Source: Dehalococcoidia bacterium
GTDB taxonomy: Bacteria > Chloroflexota > Dehalococcoidia > Tepidiformales > Tepidiformaceae
NCBI GenBank assembly: GCA_009838385.1
Contig: VXRS01000153.1
Coordinates: 9,477-14,612, forward strand
Length of the DNA stretch: 5,136 nucleotides
Reading direction: 5' to 3'
Shown one piece after another: positions 1 through 5,136 of the stretch. The first letter of the stretch is position 1. Every line of letters starts with the position of its first letter. The notes below the pieces were generated by a model. That model ran no database searches and was not told the origin of the DNA. It was given only the letters and a program-made list of their open reading frames with translations. Made by a program: the position numbers and the translations under genes.

Positions 1-25
1 GCGGGGATTCTGGTGCGCGTGTGAT

Positions 26-61
26 GGCAACGATCCTGTTGCCCGCTGCGAGCGGCGCTCG
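26..61. repeat. Adjacent short inverted repeats
   Basis: Two neighbouring potential hairpins. GGCAAC (26-31) and GTTGCC (38-43) are perfect complements around a 6-nt loop. Next to them, CCGCT/AGCGG (43-47/51-55) competes with CGAGC/GCTCG (49-53/57-61). A TGA lies just upstream at 22-24, in a frame that is open from the left edge for only seven codons. The pair could be the terminator region of a gene lying mostly outside the window. There is no T-tract, so intrinsic termination is not shown. The rest of bases 1-239 has no credible coding region on either strand and no tRNA-like fold that I can see. Confidence 0.3.
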
Positions 62-214
62 TCAGGACGGGCGGTATGGGTTGCAGAGCGACCTCGAACT
101 CTGAGGTGTGCCTGGTGAGCGCTTCGGCAGGATGCCGGGCTTCGTTCCAGTGCAAATTCAGAATACGAGAGCATTGGAAACGGGGCAAGTAGGGGTTTGG
201 CTTTGCGCGGAGCC

Positions 215-239
215 GGAGGCGCGCCTACGATCGGCGTCC
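215..239 (+). promoter_or_regulatory. Structured rpsT leader with distant Shine-Dalgarno
   Basis: GGAGG at 215-219 is the only good Shine-Dalgarno match, but it lies 20 nt before the rpsT ATG, which is too far for normal use. CGCC (222-225) and GGCG (233-236) can pair around a 7-nt loop, with an extra G-U pair at 221/237. Folding this hairpin would shorten the effective distance to a few bases. A competing 10-bp palindrome, AGGCGCGCCT (217-226), would instead bury the GGAGG. The sequence complementarity is plain; the regulatory meaning is inference. Confidence 0.35.
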
Positions 240-497
240 ATGGCTACGAAGCAATCAGCGATGAAGCGCTGGCGGCAGTCGCTCAAGCGCCGGGCCCGGA
301 ACCGGCCGAACCGGTCCGAGTCGCGGACGGCGGTGCGTGCAGCCCGCGAGGCCGCGGCTGCGGGCGACGGCGATGCCTACCAGGAGGCGCTGAGTCACGC
401 GTACTCGGTGCTGGACCGGGCGGCGCGGAAGGGCGCCATCCCCGCAGGGCGCGCCGACCGCACCAAGCGCCGGCTGGCGGCCCTGCGCCCGGAGTAA
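240..497 (+). CDS. rpsT: 30S ribosomal protein S20
   Basis: Small basic protein of 85 residues, the usual size for S20. In this family it is a helical-bundle protein that binds 16S rRNA in the body of the 30S subunit. The sequence starts MATKQSAMKRWRQS, matching the S20 pattern of an N-terminal SAxKR followed by an Arg/Lys-rich first helix. The C-terminal half has VLDRAARKGAIPAGRADRTKRRLAAL, split here only by its length, which matches the typical VDRxAxKGxIHxNKAARxKxxL region (residues about 57-82). The ATG at 240 is chosen because it gives the family-typical N-terminus. The frame is open upstream to 108, but that extension has no S20 homology. Nothing like a T-tract terminator follows, so transcription may continue into the glycosyltransferase 87 nt downstream. 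Confidence 0.95.
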   Translation: MATKQSAMKRWRQSLKRRARNRPNRSESRTAVRAAREAAAAGDGDAYQEALSHAYSVLDRAARKGAIPAGRADRTKRRLAALRPE

Positions 498-528
498 CCC
501 CTTTCCCGGAACGGGCCCGGAGGACGGC

Positions 529-588
529 GTGAGCATCAAGCTGCGACACGCCGGATTCGTGATCGACGACCAGGGAGCGGCCCCGTGA
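529..588 (+). CDS. Possible 19-aa upstream ORF coupled to glycosyltransferase
   Basis: A GTG-started frame of 19 codons (MSIKLRHAGFVIDDQGAAP, stop TGA at 586-588). It has a good ribosome site, GGAGG at 519-523, five bases before the GTG. Its stop overlaps the glycosyltransferase start as GTGA (585-588), a classic arrangement for translational coupling. The Shine-Dalgarno of the glycosyltransferase, GGGAG at 573-577, lies inside it. I do not recognise the peptide; it has no membrane segment and no run of a single amino acid that would suggest an attenuator. It could be a leader peptide or a chance frame in GC-rich DNA. Confidence 0.35.
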   Translation: MSIKLRHAGFVIDDQGAAP

Positions 589-1316
589 CCGAGCAGGGTG
601 GCGGCCGCACGACGGTGGACGTGGTCATCCCCTGCTACAACGAGGTCTCGGTGCTGCGGGAGAGCGTGGAGCGAACGCTCGCGCTGTTCGAAGAGCATCC
701 CGGTTACGACTGGCGCCTGGTGATCGCGGACAACGGCTCGAACGACGGGACCAGCGAGCTGGCGCGGGAGCTGGATGCCGAGCAGGCACGCGTGCGGGCG
801 CTCGTGCTCACTATCAAGGGACGCGGGATCGCGCTTCGGGAGGCGTGGCTGGGGAGCGAGGCGGACGTGGTCTCCTACATGGACGTGGACCTGAGCACGG
901 ACCTGACACACCTGGCGGAGCTGGTCGGGATGGTGGCGGAAGGCGGCTACGACGTGGTGAGCGGTTCGCGGCTGGCGCGCGGGTCGGCGACGGAGCGTTC
1001 GCTCAAGCGCGAGGTGATCTCGCGGAGCTACGTGCTCATCATCCGGGCGTTCTTCCCGCGGCTGCGGATCACGGACGCGCAGTGCGGGTTCAAGGCCGTG
1101 AGCCGGAAGGCCGTGGACGCGGTGGTGCCGGGGATCGAGGACCGCGCCTGGTTCTTCGATACGGAGCTCCTGATCCGGGCGCAGCAGCAGGGTTTTCGGG
1201 TGGGGGAACTGCCGGTTCGCTGGGTGGAGGATCCGGACACGAAGGTGCACATCATCAGCACGGCGCTGGAGGATCTTCGGGGGCTGGTGAGGCTTCGTTT
1301 CGGGCTGCGCCTGTAA
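585..1316 (+). CDS. Family 2 glycosyltransferase (polyprenyl-phosphate glucosyltransferase-like)
   Basis: Protein of 243 residues with a single GT-A glycosyltransferase domain. Visible motifs in order: VDVVIPCYNE (11-20) and ADNGSNDGT (48-56), which form the nucleotide-sugar pocket; the metal-binding DVDLSTD (100-106); SGSRLARGS (126-134); DAQCGFKA (164-171); and WFFDTELL (189-196), near the catalytic base region. The QCGFK and W-F-D-x-E-L-L signatures resemble ALG5/DPG-synthase proteins, which move glucose from UDP-glucose to dolichyl or undecaprenyl phosphate. No C-terminal membrane helices are present, so it would act at the cytoplasmic face as a soluble or peripheral enzyme. The GTG start has GGGAG seven bases upstream and overlaps the stop of a short upstream frame. 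The exact donor and lipid acceptor cannot be read from sequence; a DPM1-type mannosyltransferase is the main alternative. Confidence 0.88.
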   Translation: MTEQGGGRTTVDVVIPCYNEVSVLRESVERTLALFEEHPGYDWRLVIADNGSNDGTSELARELDAEQARVRALVLTIKGRGIALREAWLGSEADVVSYMDVDLSTDLTHLAELVGMVAEGGYDVVSGSRLARGSATERSLKREVISRSYVLIIRAFFPRLRITDAQCGFKAVSRKAVDAVVPGIEDRAWFFDTELLIRAQQQGFRVGELPVRWVEDPDTKVHIISTALEDLRGLVRLRFGLRL

Positions 1317-1337
1317 GGGAAGCGGCGGGCGTTCAGG

Positions 1338-1358
1338 GGGCGCCTCGGAAGGGCGCTC
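1338..1358 (+). terminator. Weak terminator-like hairpin after glycosyltransferase
   Basis: GCGCC (1340-1344) pairs with GGCGC (1352-1356) around a 7-nt loop. A G-U pair and a G-C pair extend the stem to seven base pairs (1338-1358). It lies 21 nt after the glycosyltransferase stop, just before the next promoter. Only three T residues follow (1362-1364), so it is a poor intrinsic terminator and may act only as a 3' end stabiliser. Confidence 0.3.
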
Positions 1359-1362
1359 AGGT

Positions 1363-1391
1363 TTGACCCCCCTAGAGGGGCAGGGTATAAC
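1363..1391 (+). promoter_or_regulatory. Sigma70-type promoter of the cytochrome operon
   Basis: TTGACC (1363-1368) matches the -35 consensus at five of six positions. TATAAC (1386-1391) matches the -10 at five of six. The spacer is exactly 17 nt. Transcription would start near 1398, giving a leader of about 45 nt before the first likely start codon at 1444. Such an AT-containing hexamer pair stands out in this GC-rich background and sits in the only sizeable gap before the cytochrome genes. Its position between the glycosyltransferase and the operon implies the cytochrome genes form a separate transcription unit. Confidence 0.7.
1369..1380. promoter_or_regulatory. Inverted repeat in promoter spacer, possible operator
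   Basis: CCCCT (1369-1373) and AGGGG (1376-1380) form an inverted repeat separated by two bases. It lies entirely between the -35 and -10 hexamers, where a bound protein would block RNA polymerase or remodel the promoter. Runs of C, a central TA and runs of G, followed by GGGTAT, resemble operators of CsoR-type metal sensors, and spacer palindromes are also used by MerR-type regulators. No regulator gene is in the window, so the identity of any binding protein is a guess. Confidence 0.35.
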
Positions 1392-1443
1392 TCGCTTGCT
1401 ACAGGATTCACAAAGTCGCCGCGGCCAAAGAGGGCCTGCTGGC

Positions 1444-1566
1444 GTGGAACAGAGAGGGCGCTGGGCCGTGGAAGTTGGCGAATTCCTCGAGCTGGTTTTC
1501 GTGTTCATCACGATGTTCCTGGGCCTTGGCATCATGGTTCTGTTCGGCAAGTGGTGGGAGCGGTAA
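1444..1566 (+). CDS. Small single-helix membrane protein, candidate cytochrome b6 complex subunit
   Basis: Not recognised as a named family. With the GTG at 1444 it is 40 residues. It has a short N-terminus (EQRGRWAVEVGEF), one hydrophobic helix (about residues 16-36, LELVFVFITMFLGLGIMVLF) and a charged aromatic tail GKWWER. The start is chosen because AAAGAGGG (1427-1434) lies nine bases upstream; a second GTG at 1468, with AGAGG upstream, would give 32 residues. A longer frame back to a TTG at 1363 is unlikely because that TTG is the -35 box. The stop is three bases before the cytochrome b6 ATG, and GGGAG at its 3' end serves as the b6 ribosome site. Size and layout recall the one-helix b6f subunits PetG, PetN and PetL, but I claim no homology; an assembly factor is possible. 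Confidence 0.6.
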   Translation: MEQRGRWAVEVGEFLELVFVFITMFLGLGIMVLFGKWWER

Positions 1567-1569
1567 CGC

Positions 1570-2322
1570 ATGGCCGTTGAGCAGCCCACCCAACCGACTC
1601 TCGGCGACCAGATCTACGACAAGCTCTTCCATAACTACGTGTGGCGGTCGATCTTCCGCACGGGTTACCCGAACACGCCGCGCAACCAGATGCTGGTGGT
1701 CGCGACGAACGTGTTCCTCCACCTGCACCCCACCCGCATCCACCGCACGCACGTAAAGATCACGCACACCTACTGCCTGGGCGGGCTCACCTTCTTCATG
1801 TTCCTGGGCCTGACCGTGACGGGCATCTTGCTGATGTTCTATTACGTGCCCAGCGTGGACCGGGCATACCTGGACATCCAGAACATCCAGACGAACGTGC
1901 AGTTCGGGCAGCTGATGCGGAACATGCACCGCTGGATGGCGCACGCGATGGTGATCCTCGTGTTCCTGCACATGCTGCGGGTCTTCTATACGGGGGCCTA
2001 CAAGCCACCGCGCGAATTCAACTGGGTGGTGGGCGTGGTCCTGCTGGTGCTCACCTTCCTCCTGAGCTTCACCGGCTACCTGCTGCCCTGGGACCAGCTG
2101 GCCTTCTGGGCAATCACGGTCGGCACGAACATCGCCGGCTCGGCGCCGGTGCTGGGCCCGAAGACGCGCTTCTGGCTGCTCGGCGGCTTCGAGGTGGGTC
2201 CGGACGCGCTGATTCGCTTCTACACACTGCACGTCATCGGCCTGCCCCTGCTGGCAGCAATCTTCATGGCCGTGCACTTCTGGCGGATTCGCCGGGATGG
2301 CGGCCTGGCGCGGCCGCTGTAG
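1570..2322 (+). CDS. petB: Cytochrome b6 (quinol:cytochrome c oxidoreductase, diheme subunit)
   Basis: Protein of 250 residues with four membrane helices (about 70-92, 122-142, 152-171 and 217-238), the short b6 type and not full-length cytochrome b. Heme ligands are visible: His120 and His134 in helix B, and His221 and His236 in helix D. The 14-residue gap in helix D is the b6 spacing; cytochrome bc1 has 13. Cys69 in YCLGG matches the Cys that binds the extra heme c on the n-side of b6 proteins. [13 protein letters not shown] (169-181) is the conserved quinol-oxidation-site loop, and KPPRE (145-149) is also typical. The N-terminal extension before Cys69 is about 35 residues longer than in chloroplast b6. 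GGGAG at 1556-1560 is nine bases before the ATG. It forms the membrane core with the next gene; MK oxidation is inferred. The name qcrB would serve equally well. Confidence 0.93.
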   Translation: MAVEQPTQPTLGDQIYDKLFHNYVWRSIFRTGYPNTPRNQMLVVATNVFLHLHPTRIHRTHVKITHTYCLGGLTFFMFLGLTVTGILLMFYYVPSVDRAYLDIQNIQTNVQFGQLMRNMHRWMAHAMVILVFLHMLRVFYTGAYKPPREFNWVVGVVLLVLTFLLSFTGYLLPWDQLAFWAITVGTNIAGSAPVLGPKTRFWLLGGFEVGPDALIRFYTLHVIGLPLLAAIFMAVHFWRIRRDGGLARPL

Positions 2323-2341
2323 CGGCGGGGTGAGCTAACGC

Positions 2342-3232
2342 ATGGCAACCGTCGTCGTCGCCCGGCCGGCCGCCCGACCCACTCCTCGCGCTCGCGACGA
2401 GGAGGTGCTGGTCTGGCCCGACCTGGTCTTCGTCGAGTTCATCTCGGCGATGCTGTTCACGGTCCTGCTGTTCCTGCTCTCGTACCTGATGAACGCGCCC
2501 CTCCTGGACGAGGCGAACGCGAACGTCACGAACGACCCGGCAAAGGCGCCGTGGTACCTGCTGAACCTGCAGGAGCTGCTGCTGCACATGAACGCGGCGC
2601 TGGCCGGCATCGTGGTGCCGACCGTGTGGCTGATCGTCCTGATCGTGTTCCCGTACTTCGACCGCTCCACCGAGGGACAGGGGCGCTGGTTCGCCGACGT
2701 GAACTCGGTGAAGAACACCGTGGTCTCACTCAATGTGGGCCTGTGGGGCACGCTGGCGCTCATCATCTGGAACTCGGGCAAGGCGGCGCTCTGGGCCAAG
2801 GACTGGTTCGGCTTCTCCGGTGGCAGCACGCTCGCGTTCCTGGAGCGCTCGGCGGCGCTGAAGGACCCCTCGGTTGTGCCCTGGCCCGGGTGGGCGGACT
2901 CGATTCCCTACCTGTGGTTCAACCTGAAGATCCTGGACGAAGGTCCGGGGGCGGGCGTAACGACCTTCCAGAAGATCGACCTGCCCACGCTCCTGGTGGA
3001 CATCGGCATCCCGACGGGATTCATGGTCGGGTTCTCGTGCCTGCTCATCTTTTTCTTCTGGAAGATCAACTGGGTGCATACGCGCCGGGACGCGCTGATC
3101 ACGCTGATGAGCGGGTTCGTGGGCGTCTTCCTGATGTTGACGGTTATCGGAACAGCCTTCCGCGGGCCCGGCCAGGACCTGATCTGGCCGTGGGACCTGC
3201 GCACGCTCGAAGGCATCCCGGGGCAGGAGTAG
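2342..3232 (+). CDS. Cytochrome b C-terminal / subunit IV-like protein with extra two-helix segment
   Basis: Protein of 296 residues, the partner of cytochrome b6. After an Arg/Pro-rich cytoplasmic N-terminus come helix 1 (28-50) and a quinol-site loop with DPAKAPWYLLNLQELL (65-80). Here APWY stands in place of the PEWY of mitochondrial and chloroplast proteins. Helix 2 follows (84-106, ending PYFDR), then helices at about 129-150, 220-241 and 251-272. The C-terminus, IGTAFRGPG...WPW (269-284), is the signature end of many bacterial subunit IV-like proteins. Chloroplast subunit IV is about 160 residues. From memory, PYxDR is usually separated from the last helix by only a short stretch; here residues about 119-247 add two helices and a Trp-rich loop of about 70 residues, predicted on the outer face. 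SD-like GGTGAG (2329-2334) lies seven bases before the ATG. Possible names are petD or qcrC-like. Confidence 0.87.
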   Translation: MATVVVARPAARPTPRARDEEVLVWPDLVFVEFISAMLFTVLLFLLSYLMNAPLLDEANANVTNDPAKAPWYLLNLQELLLHMNAALAGIVVPTVWLIVLIVFPYFDRSTEGQGRWFADVNSVKNTVVSLNVGLWGTLALIIWNSGKAALWAKDWFGFSGGSTLAFLERSAALKDPSVVPWPGWADSIPYLWFNLKILDEGPGAGVTTFQKIDLPTLLVDIGIPTGFMVGFSCLLIFFFWKINWVHTRRDALITLMSGFVGVFLMLTVIGTAFRGPGQDLIWPWDLRTLEGIPGQE

Positions 3233-3239
3233 CGAGCGG

Positions 3240-3833
3240 ATGGCAGCGCAACGGGTAGAGCAAGCACGGCAGGCAGAGGCACGCAAGGTCTCGCGGCGCT
3301 CGTTCATGCGGGTGAGCGCCTTCGCGGGCCTGACGCTCGCCCTGGGCGCATTCAGCGCGTTCTTCCTGGGCTTCTTCAACCTGCGCAGCCCGCAGGGCTT
3401 CGGGCGGCCGGTGACGGTCCCCAAGATTCAGATCCCGGAGCCGGGCGCCGAGCCCGTCCGCATCACCGAGGGCAAGTTCTGGCTGGTGAACCTGGACGGC
3501 AACGAAGGCGACGTGCTCGACCAGGGAGGCACAGGGGGCCTGCTGGCGCTCTACTGGAAGTGCCCCCACCTCGGTTGCACCGTCCCCTGGCGCGGCGACT
3601 TCGACGGGGCGGAAGTGGCCTTCCCTGGTGTCCAGGGGTGGTTCCGCTGCCCCTGCCACGGCTCGACCTACTCACGCGCGGGCGTGCGGGTCTTCGGACC
3701 GGCGCCTCGCCCGCTGGACACGTTCCTGCTGACGACCAATCCCGACGGCTCGGTCACGGTAAACACGCGCGGCCTGACGCTCGGCGGCGGAGCGGTTCCC
3801 AATCCGAAGCGGGCGGTCCCCTACAGTGGCTAG
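3240..3833 (+). CDS. petC: Rieske 2Fe-2S protein of the quinol:cytochrome c oxidoreductase
   Basis: Protein of 197 residues. It accepts the first electron from quinol at the outer quinol site and hands it to cytochrome c. The N-terminus carries a twin-arginine signal (SRRSFMR at 18-24) followed by a hydrophobic helix (about 27-47), which acts as an uncleaved anchor in this family. The cluster-binding boxes are CPHLGC (108-113) and CPCHGS (137-142). By family rules Cys108, His110, Cys137 and His140 bind the cluster, and Cys113 and Cys139 form the disulfide. GPAPRPLDTF (153-162) is the usual Pro loop after the second box. GGAG (3226-3229) precedes the ATG by ten bases and overlaps the previous gene's end; the gap is seven bases, indicating co-translation with the membrane subunits. 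The name qcrA is equally suitable. Confidence 0.94.
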   Translation: MAAQRVEQARQAEARKVSRRSFMRVSAFAGLTLALGAFSAFFLGFFNLRSPQGFGRPVTVPKIQIPEPGAEPVRITEGKFWLVNLDGNEGDVLDQGGTGGLLALYWKCPHLGCTVPWRGDFDGAEVAFPGVQGWFRCPCHGSTYSRAGVRVFGPAPRPLDTFLLTTNPDGSVTVNTRGLTLGGGAVPNPKRAVPYSG

Positions 3834-3851
3834 CCGGCAGCGGAGGACCCG

Positions 3852-5136
3852 TTGAACACCCAGCGCCAAATCTTCCTGATCGTGGTGCTGCTGTTTATCA
3901 GCGTGGCGGGCTGCGCCGCGTACACGGCAATCGACCTGCCAATCCGCGCGGAGCGGCAGGCAGACTTCTTCGAGGCCGAGTCGATCGAGCGCGGGGCGCT
4001 GCTCTACGCGAACAACTGCCGCACCTGCCACGGCATCCGGGGCGAGGGCGGCGTGGGCCTGACGCTGAACAAGGCCGCGTTCCGGAACCAGGAACCGCTG
4101 GCGCTCTCGCAAAACCAGGACCTGATCAGACGCACGCTAATCTGCGGGCGGGCGGGCACACTGATGCCGGCCTGGCTCGATTCGAACGGCGGCAGCCTGA
4201 CGGCGAACCAGATTGAGCACCTCGTGCGGCTGCTGACGGCGCCGCTCGAGGGAGAGACGTTCGACGCAAACGGCAATCCGACGAACCACGGCTGGCTGGC
4301 GGCGGTCGAGTTCGCCCACAACCTGAACCACGAGTCATCGGCCTCGGTGACGGGCGACACGCTGCCCCTGATTGCGGCGGCGCACGGCATCGGAGCGAAC
4401 GATGTCGAGGGCGCCATCCTCATTGCCGAGCTGAACGGGCTGACCTATGCGGTCGACGGAAGCGGGAACTTCTACCTTCCGTACTCGGGCGACGACGAGG
4501 CCCTGATGCTGAACCCGGCCGCGGACAACATCGCGACCGGGCTGCTACCGGGGCAAACGCTGCGCCTGCCGGAAGGCGCGGCCTACCGCGTGAGCGCGGG
4601 AGACACGCTGGGGAGCATCGCCGAGCGGCACGGCATCACGCCGTCGCAGATCCGTTCGCTGAACCCGCTGCTGCTGTCGATCGTGGGCGACATCGCCGAC
4701 GACACGCCGCTGACGGGCGAGCGCAAGCTGCTCCTGCCCGACGGTACGATGTACACCGCCCAGGCGGGTGACACGCTCGTCTCCATCGCGGAAGCGCACG
4801 ACATCCCCGTGCTGGCGCTCGCGGAGGACAACGAGCTCGCCGAGGACGCCGCCATCGCGGAAGGCACGGAACTGGCGCTGCGCGACGGCACCGGCTACAT
4901 CGTGCAGTTCGGCGACACGGTCCTCTCCATCGCCAGCGCCCATGGCCTGAGCGAAAGCACGGTGCGGTCGCTCAACGAGCTGGGCGCGGGCGAAGAAGTC
5001 TCGACCGAGGTCTGGATCGCGCTGCCGCCGATCAACGCCTACGTGGTAGCGGGCGCCGACCTGGCCCAGGTGGCCTCGGGGTTCGGCAACGTGACGGCCG
5101 CCTCGCTGGGTGAGGCGAACGGCCTCGCGGCGGACG
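3852..5136 (+). CDS. Lipoprotein cytochrome c fused to LysM repeats (3' end outside window)
   Basis: At least 428 residues; no stop before the edge. The TTG start is supported by GGAGG (3842-3846) five bases upstream and by the signal it yields: a hydrophobic stretch (7-19) ending in the lipobox VAGC with Cys21. A class I cytochrome c domain follows (about 44-130): heme box CRTCH (56-60), probable distal ligand Met105 in LMPAW, and closing helix LTANQIEHLVRLL (116-128). Then come LysM-like units, each opening with a GDT-type turn: a divergent one at about 164-240 carrying an insertion, and units at about 245-296, 300-345 and 348-392. A fourth starts at 397 (GAD in place of GDT) and is cut by the edge. 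Heme attachment requires export. It lies 18 nt after the Rieske gene, so it is the likely electron acceptor of the complex, anchored to membrane lipid and probably cell wall. Confidence 0.88.
   Translation, partial: MNTQRQIFLIVVLLFISVAGCAAYTAIDLPIRAERQADFFEAESIERGALLYANNCRTCHGIRGEGGVGLTLNKAAFRNQEPLALSQNQDLIRRTLICGRAGTLMPAWLDSNGGSLTANQIEHLVRLLTAPLEGETFDANGNPTNHGWLAAVEFAHNLNHESSASVTGDTLPLIAAAHGIGANDVEGAILIAELNGLTYAVDGSGNFYLPYSGDDEALMLNPAADNIATGLLPGQTLRLPEGAAYRVSAGDTLGSIAERHGITPSQIRSLNPLLLSIVGDIADDTPLTGERKLLLPDGTMYTAQAGDTLVSIAEAHDIPVLALAEDNELAEDAAIAEGTELALRDGTGYIVQFGDTVLSIASAHGLSESTVRSLNELGAGEEVSTEVWIALPPINAYVVAGADLAQVASGFGNVTAASLGEANGLAAD

Noticed and set aside
76..107. tRNA-like or terminator stem around ACCTC/GAGGT (91-95/103-107)
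   Set aside because: There is no T-loop signature, no acceptor stem and no T-tract. The stem is only five base pairs.
108..239. N-terminal extension of rpsT
   Set aside because: The extra 44 residues do not resemble S20, and the ATG at 240 gives the standard family start and length.
505..520. rpsT intrinsic terminator (CCCG-GAA-CGGG)
   Set aside because: The stem is only four base pairs, with a 3-nt loop and no following T-run.
845..1366. Plus-strand frame of 173 codons inside the glycosyltransferase
   Set aside because: It is a Gly/Ala/Arg-rich out-of-frame translation of the glycosyltransferase gene.
255..1589. Long open frame of 444 codons on the minus strand
   Set aside because: It lies antisense to rpsT and the glycosyltransferase, both clearly conserved. 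Its translation is rich in Arg, Pro and His with no domain, which is typical of shadow frames in GC-rich DNA.
1408..2277. Minus-strand frame of 289 codons opposite cytochrome b6
   Set aside because: It mirrors the petB codons and gives a His/Gln/Glu-rich sequence without any motif.
1570..3833. Photosynthetic cytochrome b6f complex
   Set aside because: The partner subunit ends in FRGPG...WPW and carries APWY, no cytochrome f is present, and the acceptor is a LysM-cytochrome. A respiratory quinol oxidoreductase fits better.
1..5136. CRISPR array, insertion sequence, toxin-antitoxin or defence genes
   Set aside because: No regular direct repeats, transposase motifs or defence domains are visible on either strand.

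Overview
The window is GC-rich bacterial DNA, and every gene I can support is on the + strand. It holds two units. The first (about 240-1316) is a small housekeeping block: ribosomal protein S20 (rpsT), a possible 19-codon upstream ORF, and a family-2 glycosyltransferase of the dolichyl/polyprenyl-phosphate glucosyltransferase type. The second (about 1363 to the right edge) is a respiratory operon for a cytochrome b6-type quinol:cytochrome c oxidoreductase. Its order is: promoter, small one-helix membrane protein, cytochrome b6, a subunit IV-like cytochrome b C-terminal protein, Rieske iron-sulfur protein, and a cytochrome c fused to a string of LysM domains. The last gene runs off the right edge.

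The likely source is a non-photosynthetic, GC-rich bacterium. The split b6/IV organisation, the cytochrome b C-terminus ending in FRGPG...WPW, the lipobox on the cytochrome c and its LysM repeats made me think of Chloroflexota (Dehalococcoidia/Tepidiformia-like). This is inference from gene style and not a phylogenetic result; I see no photosynthesis gene.

Working model: cytochrome b6 (four helices, two b hemes, plus a conserved Cys where b6 proteins bind an extra heme c) and the subunit IV-like protein form the membrane core that oxidises quinol, probably menaquinol. The Tat-exported Rieske protein takes the first electron and passes it to the heme c domain of the last protein. That protein is predicted to be lipid-anchored at its N-terminus and to bind cell wall through its LysM repeats, so the acceptor cytochrome would be held next to the complex. 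Gaps between the operon genes are 3, 19, 7 and 18 nt, which fits one transcript. A near-consensus sigma70 promoter (TTGACC, 17 nt, TATAAC) precedes the first of them, and a short C/G inverted repeat lies in its spacer.

Points most worth a second look: the cytochrome c-LysM fusion lipoprotein; the unrecognised single-helix peptide in front of cytochrome b6; the two-helix, roughly 130-residue extra segment in the subunit IV-like protein; the promoter with its embedded palindrome; and the 19-codon ORF that overlaps the glycosyltransferase start as GTGA. The first 239 bases hold no gene I can support, only inverted repeats and a structured rpsT leader.
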